The notes beneath the pieces are model-generated. The model saw nothing but the letters and a program-made list of their open reading frames with translations. It was not told where the DNA came from and did not search any database. Both the position numbers and the translations under genes were made by a program. This document shows positions 13,301 to 23,564 of a stretch of DNA of 64,000 nt, one piece after another; position 1 is the first letter of the stretch, and every line of letters begins with the position of its first letter. The stretch spans positions 26,432,202-26,496,201 of the forward strand of contig NC_012870.2 in NCBI RefSeq assembly GCF_000003195.3, read 5' to 3'. Origin of the DNA: Sorghum bicolor. Taxonomy: Eukaryota > Streptophyta > Magnoliopsida > Poales > Poaceae.

Positions 13301-13434
13301 TTTTGAAGGTAAAAAAACAAAGAAAGAAAAATAAAATGTTCAGTAAAATGGATTGCGGATGAACAGGGGTGCGAGAAAAAGTACAAGAGATGGAGTGAAG
13401 AACTGACCTCAGGAACGATGAAGTTGACGGCCAT
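10311..13434 (-). pseudogene. Antisense plant-mobile-domain gene of element A, spliced and broken
   Basis: The gene is read from 13434 leftwards. Exon 1 is 13408-13434, only nine codons (MAVNFIVPE), with a GT donor; exon 2 is 11836-13293 after an AG and ends at a GTAAGT donor. Further short exons lie near 11700-11760 and 11240-11630, and a coiled-coil exon ends at TGA 10311-10313. Exon 2 carries the plant mobile domain (stretch GGPWWFINMWLNLHMHK near 12490-12545). The middle is rich in proline and glutamate. At least four in-frame stops are present (near 12993, 12644, 10850 and 10545), two of them sense codons in copy B. Function is not known; the domain is shared with plant MAIL/MAIN proteins. 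Exon limits after exon 2 are tentative. Confidence 0.8.
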
Positions 13435-13583
13435 CTTGTCACGAGGAGGATGATCGAGGGCTTCGGAGTTGGTGAAGAAGGGACTTCGTTGGAGATCTTG
13501 GGGCTCTTGAACAGCGCCGCCGTCGGGAAAGTGAAGTTGGAGTTGTGGAATGATGTGATGGAGAAGGAGTACCCAAGAAGGAA

Positions 13584-13593
13584 CTATTTATAG
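13584..13593 (-). promoter_or_regulatory. TATA box of the antisense gene, element A
   Basis: Read on the minus strand this is CTATAAATAG, about 150 bases upstream of the ATG at 13434. The same box stands at the same place in copy B (35816-35823) although the surrounding bases have diverged. It supports a dedicated antisense promoter inside the element. Confidence 0.65.
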
Positions 13594-14086
13594 GACAAAA
13601 CGAGCAAGGGCAGAATTGACTTATCTCTTTGTCGTATCCGTGAAATCCGAGGGCGCTCAGGTAGATATGGTAACTGTTCGCACGGTAATCAAGGGATCGT
13701 GCAGGTGATTTGACAGGAAGCGGTCATTATCCGTGGATATTTTACTGTGCGGGATCTCCTGGTCGGTCCATCGGCAGCGCCTTGTAACGGTCATATTGCC
13801 GATGGGCGAATAAAGTGGAGATAGCCATTTGGGGAGATAAGATATGGACGTCCTGGTCAGTCCATCGGCAAGTCCCTGTAACGGTAATATTGCCGATGCG
13901 CGACTAAAATGGAAATGTCCGTTTGGGAAGTTGAAGATTTCGAGGAATCTGCGGAAGAATCAAATCAAAGTTTTTCAGATTAAGACTGTCGGTTACCAGA
14001 TTGGGAGCATTAATTGCGGAAAGGCATCATTACTGCAGAGAATTTTGGAGCATTAATGGTTTCATACTCCGAAATTGGGGGGCATG

Positions 14087-14783
14087 TGTTGACACCGTTT
14101 TTGGGCATGTGTCCATGATTGGAAAAGTATGGGTCGGCAGGATAAGACGGCAGTGCTTGATCTACAGGATGAGTTGCCGATGAGGATGGTTGCCGATGGA
14201 GGGATGGTTGAACGTGACTAAGTCCATAGATGATGGTGTGTCTGTGCCGATGGCTACGACAGGGGAGTCTGCCGATGATATGGGGGAAGAGTCTGGAAGT
14301 TGCCGATCGGTTTGTGGAAGTGTTCCAGTTTGTCACGGGGGGGGGGGTAGTTTTATGTTTTCCTTAGTTATTTAAATCGTTTTGTATACGGATTCTGTGT
14401 AATTTGGAATTTGAGTTCTAGTCGTGTCTGGTTGTAGCTCTTTGAGCAGGGTATAAATGTAGACCCTAGGGCCTTATAATCTATCTATCAATCAATCAAA
14501 CACACGTTTTTACTCATACTCCAAGCATCTACTTTTTCGACGACTTCGTCATACTTTTTCTTTTCACTACGAGTTCTTAGGAATTCGTCGACTTAAGCTC
14601 GACGTGTTCTCAAGTTCCGCGTGAATACCTCTTGGCCGTGACATCTGGGCGCATCGCTGTTGTCAGGACCAAAGTATTCGAGTTATCACCTTTGCCGATA
14701 GTAAGGTCAAATCGGCTGGCACGCCTTAACGTTTAAATCGGGTATTAGCCCTTTGTGTTTGCAGATTAGCTTTTGCACCAACA
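14087..14783 (+). repeat. 3' LTR of element A
   Basis: 697 bp, partner of 2584-3276. The four-base length difference comes from a G run (11 versus 7). The purine-rich GAAATTGGGGGGCATG just before it is the likely polypurine tract. B gag resumes at 14784. Confidence 0.93.
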
Positions 14784-16463
14784 ACTTAGTTTATTTCATT
14801 ACCTCCAAACTCAGTAATCACTTGTGCTGATTTAGAGAAGCAGTTTCATAAATATTTCTTTTCTAGAGTCCATGAAAAGAAGATTACCGATTTAGTCAGG
14901 CTAAGGCAACGCAATGATGAATCGGTGGAAAGTTTTGTGAAAAGGTTGCGGGATGTCAAGAACAAATGCTATAGTCTGGTTCTGGACGATCAGCAGCTAG
15001 CAGATTTGGCTTTCCAAGGATTGTTGCCACATATCAAAGATAAGTACGCGTCTCAGGAGTTTGAAAGTCTAAGTCATTTGGTGCAGAGGATTTCTGACCA
15101 AGATATCAAGGCTTTTGAACCTAGGAAAGCTTGGAAAAAAAAGGTGTCATTTGTTGATGAGGCAACAAGTTCAGATTCTGGTGAGGAACCAGTCATCGGC
15201 TTGGCAGAATGGGTGAAGAACAAAAAGCCGATGTCTTGTCCTTTCGGCCATAAAGAACGAGAAAAGTTTGCGTTTGACATCACAAAAGCTGATAGGATAT
15301 ATGACTTTCTGCTTCAGGTGGGGCAAATTAAATTGTCACCCAACCATGCGACGTCTCATAGTATAAATGAGTGCAAAGTGTTCAGGCAACAGCTGCAATT
15401 GGCTATAGAGTCTGGGAGGATTAAATTTGATAATTCCAAAGCTCAAAAGCTGATGAAGATTGATCAGCACCCTTTCCCGACAAATATGTTGGATGCTAAG
15501 GGAAAGACTAAAGTTTTAACTTCAGAAGCAGCTGAGAAGAGTGCATCGGTAGATCCTCAGCACCAGATCACTACCGATGATGCCAAGGGCCCGGGCTTGA
15601 TCCAAGAAGGCACCAATTCTGGAAGACCTCCTCGATCTGGTATTGTGATTACTCATAGGCGGCATCGAGAAACATGGCAACAACGTGAGGATCAGTATCG
15701 TCACCAGCAGGAACATCGCGGCCGAGAGGAGGAAAGACGCCGACAAGAGTGGAATCGGCACAAAGATCATTGGAATTGTCCGTTCTTCATCCATTGTTGG
15801 GAGCAAAACATCAAGTTGCCAACTGCTAGAGACTGCCCCGAGTGCAATGGTTATAATCGGTATGATAGACCAAATCGGCGATATCAAGACAATGATCGGC
15901 GTTTTAATGAGCCGATTAGAGGAAGAACATTAGTGCACGATCGGCTGGGGGGCAGGCTCAGTGTGCATGACAGGCTTGGGGAACATGTCAGTTATTTCCC
16001 AAGGAACCAAGAAGAACTTGAGGAGATGGCGAATGCACGAGTTCCCGATGAGTTCATATTTTGTAGGGATGCTAATACTTATCGGATGGAATCAAGGGAG
16101 GTTCAACATCAACCGGTGAGGCGAACACAGCTTCCTCCATGGTGTCCAGAAGGGCTGACAAGGACACAGAAAAGGCGGCTGCAGCGAGAGTGACAAGAAG
16201 AATTGAGCAGGGAAGAAAATTCTGCTAAGTGTGGAGATCGGCAACAGCCGGATCACAAGGGAAAATGACCATCGGCAGACGTCAACATGGTATTTATGTT
16301 GCCGATGGAATTTCTTACTCCCTTTAGTGATGATGAGGAGGAAGATTTTCCTGATCAGATAGCCCAGTTGGCCCTTGACCCAATGACAGCTATGTTTGAG
16401 AAACCCTCTGATGATGAAAGGCAACATCTCAAGGCTTTGTTCGTTAAAGGCAGGATTGATGGG
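14784..16463 (+). pseudogene. Element B: gag to start of protease, second visible piece
   Basis: The reading frame from about 14925 to 16193 encodes the C-terminal capsid region and the Arg/Gln-rich tail of gag, colinear with element A 4725-6185. It ends at a TGA near 16191-16193, and a second stop follows near 16265 before the protease part begins. The piece is cut at 16463 by the 5' LTR of element C, with ATGGG as the duplicated target, and resumes at 28488. It lacks a segment of about 50 bases relative to A near 15345. Confidence 0.87.
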
Positions 16464-16921
16464 TGTGGGGGTATAAACCCCTATACCCTTACGGCTAGAC
16501 TTCGGCCAGGAGGCTTGGCCCATTACGAGACGAGTACAAGGCTTGATCCGACAACCTGGAGTTTCGCGCAAGGAAACGAGATGTGGAGATCAAGCAGGAT
16601 TCTAGTCGGTTAGAATAGGAATTGATATCGAATTATCCATGGCAATTGTAACCGACTAGGATTAGTTTCCAGATCTGTAACCCTGCCCTCCAGACTATAT
16701 AAGGAGGGGCAAGGGACCCCCTAGGATAGATTATCTCTCAACACAATCCAATACAACCAGACGCAGGACGTAGGTATTACGCCAACTCGGCGGCCGAACC
16801 TGGATAAAAAGCTTGTCCGTGTCTTGCGTCACCATCGAGTTCGTAGTTTGCGCACCGTCTACCGATAAACTACTACCGTGGGTATACCCCAAGGTAGACT
16901 GCCGACTAGCTTTCGTCGACA
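16464..16921 (+). repeat. 5' LTR of element C
   Basis: TGTGGGGGTATAAACC to TTTCGTCGACA, 458 bp. A TATA box (CTATATAAGG) stands at 16695-16704. Its start contains a short palindrome GGGGTATAAACCCCTATACCC-like arm pair that could form a hairpin. Confidence 0.95.
16695..16704 (+). promoter_or_regulatory. LTR TATA box of element C
   Basis: CTATATAAGG in the middle of the LTR; the same box is in the 3' LTR near 28260-28269. Transcription would start about 30 bases on. Confidence 0.7.
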
Positions 16922-16922
16922 G

Positions 16923-16941
16923 TGGCGCGCCAGGTAGGGGG
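16923..16941 (+). other. Primer-binding site of element C
   Basis: TGGCGCGCCAGGTAGGGGG starts one base after the LTR and begins TGG as needed for a tRNA 3' CCA end. The tRNA was not identified. Confidence 0.7.
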
Positions 16942-16969
16942 TGTGCGTGCAACTTTTCCGTCGAACAAG

Positions 16970-19900
16970 ATGGTCACGATCCCAGCTTCCGCGACCGTGC
17001 CCGAAGGCCTCACGTTCACCGTCGGCCAGATCACGTGGACGACGTGCGGCGGCGGCTTCGCGACCACGGTTCCGAAAGAGATCCAGATCCAATCTGAGAT
17101 CACGCTGTCTCCGACCACACGCATGACGGCACCGAGCGCCCGACCACCGTTCCCACTCTACAAGGGAAAGGAGATCGACTGCTCGGACCTCCTCCAAGCG
17201 CTCGATCGCGCTGACTCCAAGCTACTCGAAGTCTCCCAACTAATAGATGGAGTTCTGCGCCGGCCCGACCAAGCTGCTCGAGCGGATTTTTCGAAATCCC
17301 GCCGGCCAACTCGTGTCGCCACACACGAACGGCTGGGAACGTCCCTGACGATAACCTCAACCCCTTCAGGACGATCCGTCGAGCTCAAGAAGGAAGACTA
17401 TCCTTGCGGCCTGAACAACTCGACCTCTGTTTACTCACAGCATGTCCAATCCGTTTTCAGCAAGGCGGGTTGGTCGCCGACAAGGAACAATCGTCACCAT
17501 GTCAACATGGTGACAATCCGAGAGCTACGGGACGGCCAGGTTTCCAGCACCAACTCAAGCACCGGCTCCGTCCCCACCGAGGTTATAAACACCGAAGACG
17601 AGGGCTACGACCTGGATTTTCCTTCACACCCTCCAGGTTTCGACCGATTCCCGATATTCCCCCCCGGCGAGGGGATATTGTGTTCAATGTTAGCGCCGAC
17701 GAACCGGCCGTTGACGGAGAAACAGATGACCAGAGGCAACTCCGCGAACAGCGTAACGCCGATCGCGCCCGACGACGTGCGGACGAGCAACAACAGATGC
17801 CACCAAATAACCTCAACGATGCCTTTGACATGGTCGGGGACCAGCCAGTCTACAAAACGCCAAGCGCCAACGTGGCTATCGCCATGGCTAACCTGGATCG
17901 GCTTCCTGACACCCCCGAATGCCAGGGAGTCCGGACCAGCATCCGAGCACACCTGATCGCCGCAATGGGACAGACAGCCACTCTGCTCAAGAGAGTCCAG
18001 GACGTCTCTTATACGGAAGCCGCCTCCGACCAGACTAATCGTAGCCAGGTCTCACCCAGCAGGCGTCACCGCAGCCGCTCCCCCGACAACCGTCGAGGGG
18101 ACTCGCGGCGCGACGATGGTGGTCGGGACGCCGATGGCCGCCGCAAGCAGAACCGCGTACGCGGCCAAGAAGATCAACACAGGGATCTCCGCCACAACAT
18201 CCCTTCCAAAGATGCCCGGGACCGCATCAACAGGCGCGCCGCAGAGAGAGCAGTCCACGAAAACCTGCGCCGCATCGAGTACGATGCAACCCACGGTCCT
18301 CCGGGCCTAAGACAGTTCTCCTCACACCTCCGCCAGGTCGTGTGGCCCCGCAATTTCAAGCTCGAAAAACTTAAAAAATACGACGGCAAGGAAAATCCAG
18401 AGAACTGGATCACCCTCTATGAAATCGCCGTCCGATCAGCGGCAGGAGATGAGCACGTCATGGCTAACTACTTCCCCGTAGTCCTCGACCAGGCTGGTCA
18501 TCAGTGGCTTCTCGACTTGCCCGAGGACTCCTTCGACTCTTGGGAAGAGCTACGCCAGGCTTTCATCGACAACTTCATCGCCACATGCGAGCAGCCCGGA
18601 AACAAGTATGACCTTGAAAGGATAAGGGACAGGAAGAATGAACCTCTGCGCGATTACATCCGACGATTCTCGGATATGCGCCTCAAAATCCCGAAGATTT
18701 CTCATGACGAGGCCATCTCAGCCTTCATCAAGGGCTTGCGTTTCCACGAAGCGCTGAGGAACAAGCTGTTGCGTAAGCGCCCATCAACGGTAGCAGAGCT
18801 CCTCGCCACGGCCAAAAATTACGCCGATGCCGATGACGCAGAAAAACTAATCCGAGACGATATGAGAGGCCCCGACCAGCCTCCCCGGCGAGATGACGGT
18901 CGTGGTCGCTACGACAACAGAAATCACCGCCGCTCCGACAACCGCGATCACCGAGAGGGTTGGGATCGGCGGCGCGACAGCCGCGACGACTTCAGAGGAA
19001 AGCGCCCTCGCGACTACGACCACGTAGTAAATACGGTCAAACGTCCCAATGGGCGACGGGACTACCAAGAAGACTACAACAAAACGTTGAAGGGACCATG
19101 CCAGCTACACCCAAAGTCCAATCATACCATGGAAGAGTGCCGCGTCCTCAAAAGTATCTATACACGGCGGGCCGCCCAAGAGGACTCCGCCAAGAAAAAT
19201 AACAAGCGCGATGGGCACGACCACGAAGATGAGGATGAGGACCAAGATAGGGACCCCCGACACCAATACGTCAGCCCCACTGACGTGGTCCACTCCATTT
19301 TCGGGGGCAAGGTCTCCACTGAGTCCAAGCGAGAAAGAAAGCTGTTAAAGAGAGCCTGCCTCAACATAGACAGCACGGACGGGCTGATCGCAGATCCGAA
19401 ATTTCCCACGTGGTCCCACAGGGAGATCTCGTTCAGCAGGAAGGACCAGTGGGCCGCTATCCCAGAGTCGGGTCGTTTCCCACTGATTCTTGACAACTGC
19501 ATCAATAGCATCAGATTCGAGTGCGTGCTCGTGGACGGGGGAAGCTCCATCGACATCCTCTTCCGCAACAGCCTGCCCGCCCTCAAGATATCACCGGCAC
19601 AACTAAAACCTTACGACGCCCAATTCTGGGGGGTTTTGCCAGGTCAAAGTTCAGTGCCCCTCGGGCAGATAACATTGCCTGTCCAATTCGGCACACCCGA
19701 CCACTTCCGGACGGAGTTCATCAACTTCGTAGTCGCGGATTTCGACGGGACCTATCACGCCATACTGGGCCGCCCATCGCTGACAAAGTTCATGGCAGTC
19801 CCGCACTACTCATACCTGGTCCTTAAGATGCCCACGGAGAAGGGCGTCCTAACCGTCAGAGGCAACGTCTACACTGCGTACACCTGCGAAGAAGAAAGCT

Positions 19901-20106
19901 TCAAGATCACCGAGGCAATCGACCTCTCAATCCGCATGGCGGAAACAGCAAACCAAGCCGCACAGCTACCTCCCGACCAGCTCCGATTACCCGAACAGGC
20001 GACAGCCAGGAAGAACTCAAAATCCAAGGAGTACAAAGAAGTGCAGCTGGTCGAAGGCAACCCCGAGAAGACAGCCCTCATCGGGGCCAACCTGGGTCCA
20101 AAATAG
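16970..20106 (+). CDS. gag-pro: gag-protease of element C, with a frame change at a C7 run
   Basis: The first ATG after the primer site is at 16970. Translation from it stays open to 17956, but the conserved gag continues in the -1 frame, open to the TAG at 20104-20106. The switch fits the C run at 17659-17665, so one C has been lost or a -1 slip occurs. Domains: Arg/Ser-rich linker near 18040-18260; capsid-type region 18330-18760; a knuckle-like Cys/His cluster at 19099-19140; protease with a DGGSS motif (Asp codon 19534-19536). The protein packages RNA and cuts the polyprotein. The element's youth favours a very recent mutation, a sequencing error in the homopolymer, or programmed slippage; I cannot separate these. 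Confidence 0.85.
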
Positions 20107-23100
20107 GAAGACGCGCTCGTCAGGTTTCTAAGGGACAACGTGAGCGTTTTCGCATGGAAACCCGCAGACATGCCCGGTGTCCCACGAAACCTGATCGAGC
20201 ACTCCTTAAATGTCTCGAAGACCGCAAGACCAATCAAGCAAAAACTGCGACGGTTCGCTCGTGACAAAAAGGAGGCTATCAGGGCAGAAATAACACGGCT
20301 TCTAGCAGCCGGATTCATAAAAGAAGTGTATCACCCCGATTGGCTCGCCAATCCGGTTCTTGTACGCAAAAAGAATAATGAATGGAGAATGTGCGTTGAT
20401 TACACTGATCTTAACAAACACTGTCCTAAAGATCCTTTTGGTCTCCCTCGCATCGACGAGGTGGTCGACTCAACGGCCGGATGCGAACTCCTCTCCTTTC
20501 TAGACTGCTACTCTGGTTATCACCAGATCTCGCTAAAAGAAGAAGATCAGATCAAAACATCTTTCATCACACCCTTCGGCGCATACTGCTACACGACCAT
20601 GTCTTTCGGACTCAAAAACGCCGGGGCCACTTATCAAAGGGCCATCCAGCAATGCCTCCACGACGAGATTCGTGATGACCTCGTCGAGGCCTATGTGGAC
20701 GACGTGGTCGTAAAAACAAGGGACGCGAGCACCCTAATCGACAACTTAGACCGAACCTTCAAGGCACTCAATAGGTACAAGTGGAAGCTCAACCCCAAGA
20801 AATGCATTTTCGGCGTTCCTTCCGGTCTACTGCTCGGCAACGTCGTCAGTCGCGACGGCATACGACCAAACCCTTCAAAAGTCAAAGCCGTACTCGACAT
20901 GCGACCACCGAAGAACGTCAAGGACATTCAGAAGCTAACCGGATGCATGGCCGCCCTCAGTCGTTTCATCTCAAGGCTGGGAGAAAAAGGCCTCCCTTTC
21001 TTCAAACTATTGAAAGCGTCAGAAAAATTTTCTTGGACAGAGGAAGCCGACGCTGCGTTCACTCAGCTTAAGACCTTCCTCACTTCACCACCTGTCCTCA
21101 CAGCGCCTCAACCCAATGAAGACCTACTTCTTTACATTGCTGCAACCGACAGGGTTGTTTCCACGGCAATAGTGGTCGAGCGAGATGAACCAGGTCACGC
21201 CTACAAGGTCCAGAGACCCATTTACTTCATAAGTGAAGTCCTAAACGAGTCCAAGGCCAGGTATCCACAAATACAGAAGCTCATATACGCCATTCTGATA
21301 ACATCAAGAAAGCTGAAGCACTACTTCGACGGCCATCGAGTCCTGGTGACAACCAGTTTCCCTCTCGGGGACATCCTGCGCAATAAAGACGCCAATGGCA
21401 GAATCGTGAAATGGGCGATGGAATTGTGCCCATTTTCGCTGGAGTTCCAGAGCCGAACTACGGTCAAGTCTCAGGCCCTGGTCGATTTCATTGCTGAATG
21501 GACGGATCTCAATGAGCCTCCCGTTCCCGATGTCTCAGACCACTGGTCAATGTTCTTTGATGGGTCCTTGAACATCAACGGTGCTGGCGCTGGGGTACTG
21601 TTCGTATCACCCAACAAGGACAAACTGCGTTACGTCCTTCGGATCCTTTTTCCGGCGTCAAACAACGTCGCCGAATACGAAGCATGCTTGCATGGCATAA
21701 GACTAGCCGTTGAACTGGGGGTCAAGCGCCTCTGTGTCTATGGCGACTCCGCTTTGGTCATCAACCAGCTCAACAAGGAGTGGGACGCAACCCACGAGAA
21801 GATGGATCTCTACTGCAAAGAAATTCGCAAATGGGAAACCAACTTCTATGGCATAGAATACATCCACGTGGTCCGGGATAAGAACCAAGCAGCAGATGCG
21901 TTGTCAAAGTTAGGCTCATCTCGGGCCCAAATCCCGCGGGGTATTTTCGTCCAGGACATCCATGAGCCGAGCGTAGGCTCCTCCCTGGTCGACAAGCAAC
22001 CCACCGAGGCAATGCTCATAGACGACGCCACTCCGACAACCGGTGGGCGTGACTGGCGTACCCCGTTCATCAAATACATATCAGACGGGACAGGTTTTCA
22101 GGACAAAACAGAGAACGAGCGCCTCATCCGACGATCAAAGAACTACATCCTGGTCGACGGAAAACTCATGCGGAAAAACGCAAGCTCCGAAGTACTGCTC
22201 AAGTGCATACCCCAAGATGATGGTATCAAGCTCTTAGAGGACATACATGCTGGATCCTGCGGCAATCACGCCGCATCTAGAACGTTGGTCGGAAAGGCTT
22301 TCCGAGCAGGTTTTTATTGGCCAACCGCGGTCGGCGACGCAGAAAAACTGGTTCGACATTGCGAAGGATGTCAGTTTTTTGCTAAGAGGACCCATGTACC
22401 TGCCCATGAAATTCAAACCATCCCGTCATCTTGGCCCTTTGCTTGCTGGGGGCTTGACATGATCGGACCATTTAAACCAGCCCCGGGCAATTTCAAGTTT
22501 GTCTTCGTGTTAATCGACAAGTTCTCCAAGTGGATTGAATACATGCCCATGGTCAAGGCAACCTCCGAGAAGGCTGTGGAGTTCCTCAATCAAATCATAC
22601 ACAGATTCGGCATCCCGAACAGCATAATCACCGATCTGGGCACTCAGTTCACTGGCACTACTTTTTGGGACTTCTGCGATGACAGAGGCATAGTCGTAAA
22701 ATACGTGTCAGTGGCACATCCACGTGCCAACGGTCAAGTTGAACGTGCTAACGGAATGATCGTTGACGCCCTAAAGAAAAGGTTGTACACCGAAAACGAC
22801 AGAGCACCCGGTCGATGGATGAAAGAATTGCCGGCAGTGGTCTGGGGCCTCCGAACTCAGACCAGTCGAAACACAGGGGTGTCTCCCTACTTCATGGTGT
22901 ACGGTGCAGAGGCGGTCCTGCGGTCCGACATACACTTCGGATCTCCTAGAATCGAACACTTCGACCAGGCGACCGCCGACAACGCCAGAGAACTCGAAAT
23001 CAATTGCATGGAGGAAAAGCGTTTAGATTCTTGCCTCCGAACAGCAAAATATCTCGCGGCAGTCAGGCGATACTACAACAGGAACGTCAAAGACCGTTCC

Positions 23101-23292
23101 TTTGTGGTCGGCGATCTGGTACTTCGATGGAAAACAAGCCAGGAGGGAATGCACAAGTTATCCACTCCCTGGGAAGGACCTTTCGTGGTGACCGAGGTCA
23201 CACGACCCACGTCCTACAGATTGGCATACCCAGACGGAACACGAGTGCCTAACTCTTGGCACATCGACAAACTGCGACGTTTCTATCCATAA
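20107..23292 (+). CDS. pol: pol (RT, RNase H, integrase) of element C
   Basis: The frame directly continues gag-pro after a single in-frame TAG at 20104-20106; the first ATG is at 20140. Order: RT from about 20200 with YVDD at 20692-20703; a connecting region; RNase H starting FFDGS near 21550; integrase zinc-binding region 22235-22380; DDE core with acids in VLIDKFSKW (Asp about 22516), ITDLGTQF (about 22632) and GQVERAN (about 22741); a C-terminal LVLRWK region near 23120. It is uninterrupted to TAA 23290-23292. Expression as a fusion would need readthrough of the TAG; an alternative is reinitiation at 20140. Confidence 0.95.
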   Translation, partial: EDALVRFLRDNVSVFAWKPADMPGVPRNLIEHSLNVSKTARPIKQKLRRFARDKKEAIRAEITRLLAAGFIKEVYHPDWLANPVLVRKKNNEWRMCVDYTDLNKHCPKDPFGLPRIDEVVDSTAGCELLSFLDCYSGYHQISLKEEDQIKTSFITPFGAYCYTTMSFGLKNAGATYQRAIQQCLHDEIRDDLVEAYVDDVVVKTRDASTLIDNLDRTFKALNRYKWKLNPKKCIFGVPSGLLLGNVVSRDGIRPNPSKVKAVLDMRPPKNVKDIQKLTGCMAALSRFISRLGEKGLPFFKLLKASEKFSWTEEADAAFTQLKTFLTSPPVLTAPQPNEDLLLYIAATDRVVSTAIVVERDEPGHAYKVQRPIYFISEVLNESKARYPQIQKLIYAILITSRKLKHYFDGHRVLVTTSFPLGDILRNKDANGRIVKWAMELCPFSLEFQSRTTVKSQALVDFIAEWTDLNEPPVPDVSDHWSMFFDGSLNINGAGAGVLFVSPNKDKLRYVLRILFPASNNVAEYEACLHGIRLAVELGVKRLCVYGDSALVINQLNKEWDATHEKMDLYCKEIRKWETNFYGIEYIHVVRDKNQAADALSKLGSSRAQIPRGIFVQDIHEPSVGSSLVDKQPTEAMLIDDATPTTGGRDWRTPFIKYISDGTGFQDKTENERLIRRSKNYILVDGKLMRKNASSEVLLKCIPQDDGIKLLEDIHAGSCGNHAASRTLVGKAFRAGFYWPTAVGDAEKLVRHCEGCQFFAKRTHVPAHEIQTIPSSWPFACWGLDMIGPFKPAPGNFKFVFVLIDKFSKWIEYMPMVKATSEKAVEFLNQIIHRFGIPNSIITDLGTQFTGTTFWDFCDDRGIVVKYVSVAHPRANGQVERANGMIVDALKKRLYTENDRAPGRWMKELPAVVWGLRTQTSRNTGVSPYFMVYGAEAVLRSDIHFGSPRIEHFDQATADNARELEINCMEEKRLDSCLRTAKYLAAVRRYYNRNVKDRSFVVGDLVLRWKTSQEGMHKLSTPWEGPFVVTEVTRPTSYRLAYPDGTRVPNSWHIDKLRRFYP

Positions 23293-23564
23293 AGTTTTCA
23301 TAACTTTCCTTTGTAAGTATCTTATAATTTTTGATAATTCTCTATTTTTTGCCTATACCTTGTCGCACACAGCACTCGGCAAAACTCCTGCAATGGATGC
23401 TCCTAGCGACTACCGAGACGAATACGGTGACACGTCACTCAGATATTCTTACAGCGCTCAAAACAACAGTCATGACAAAAAGCAAACTTTATTACAAACT
23501 TTACACACAAAGTTTACAATAAATACCCTGACGGGCAGACACTAGTCTATTCCTACAGACTACT

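Larger units (their letters stand above)
2584..14783 (+). mobile_element. Element A: complete Tat-lineage Ty3/gypsy retrotransposon
   Basis: Two LTRs (2584-3276 and 14087-14783) flank a primer-binding site, gag, protease, RT, RNase H and integrase on the plus strand and a spliced plant-mobile-domain gene on the minus strand. The flanking five bases are ACTTG and ACTTA, a target duplication with one change; B gag is continuous across the insertion if A and one duplicate are removed. The two LTRs differ by about 20 substitutions plus a G-run length change (my count by eye), about 3 percent, so the insertion is moderately old. Gag is broken in several places and pol by one stop, so the copy is non-autonomous now. 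The RT resembles the Tat branch; lineage placement is from memory of motif style, not a tree. Confidence 0.93.

Noticed and set aside
16919..16945. tRNA gene at the primer sites of A, C and E
   Set aside because: Only about 18 bases complementary to a tRNA end are present; no tRNA cloverleaf was seen.
19158..20318. Minus-strand ORFs over gag-pro/pol of element C
   Set aside because: They overlap strongly conserved sense domains and carry no domain of their own; unlike 23565-26736 they show no splice or TATA pattern.
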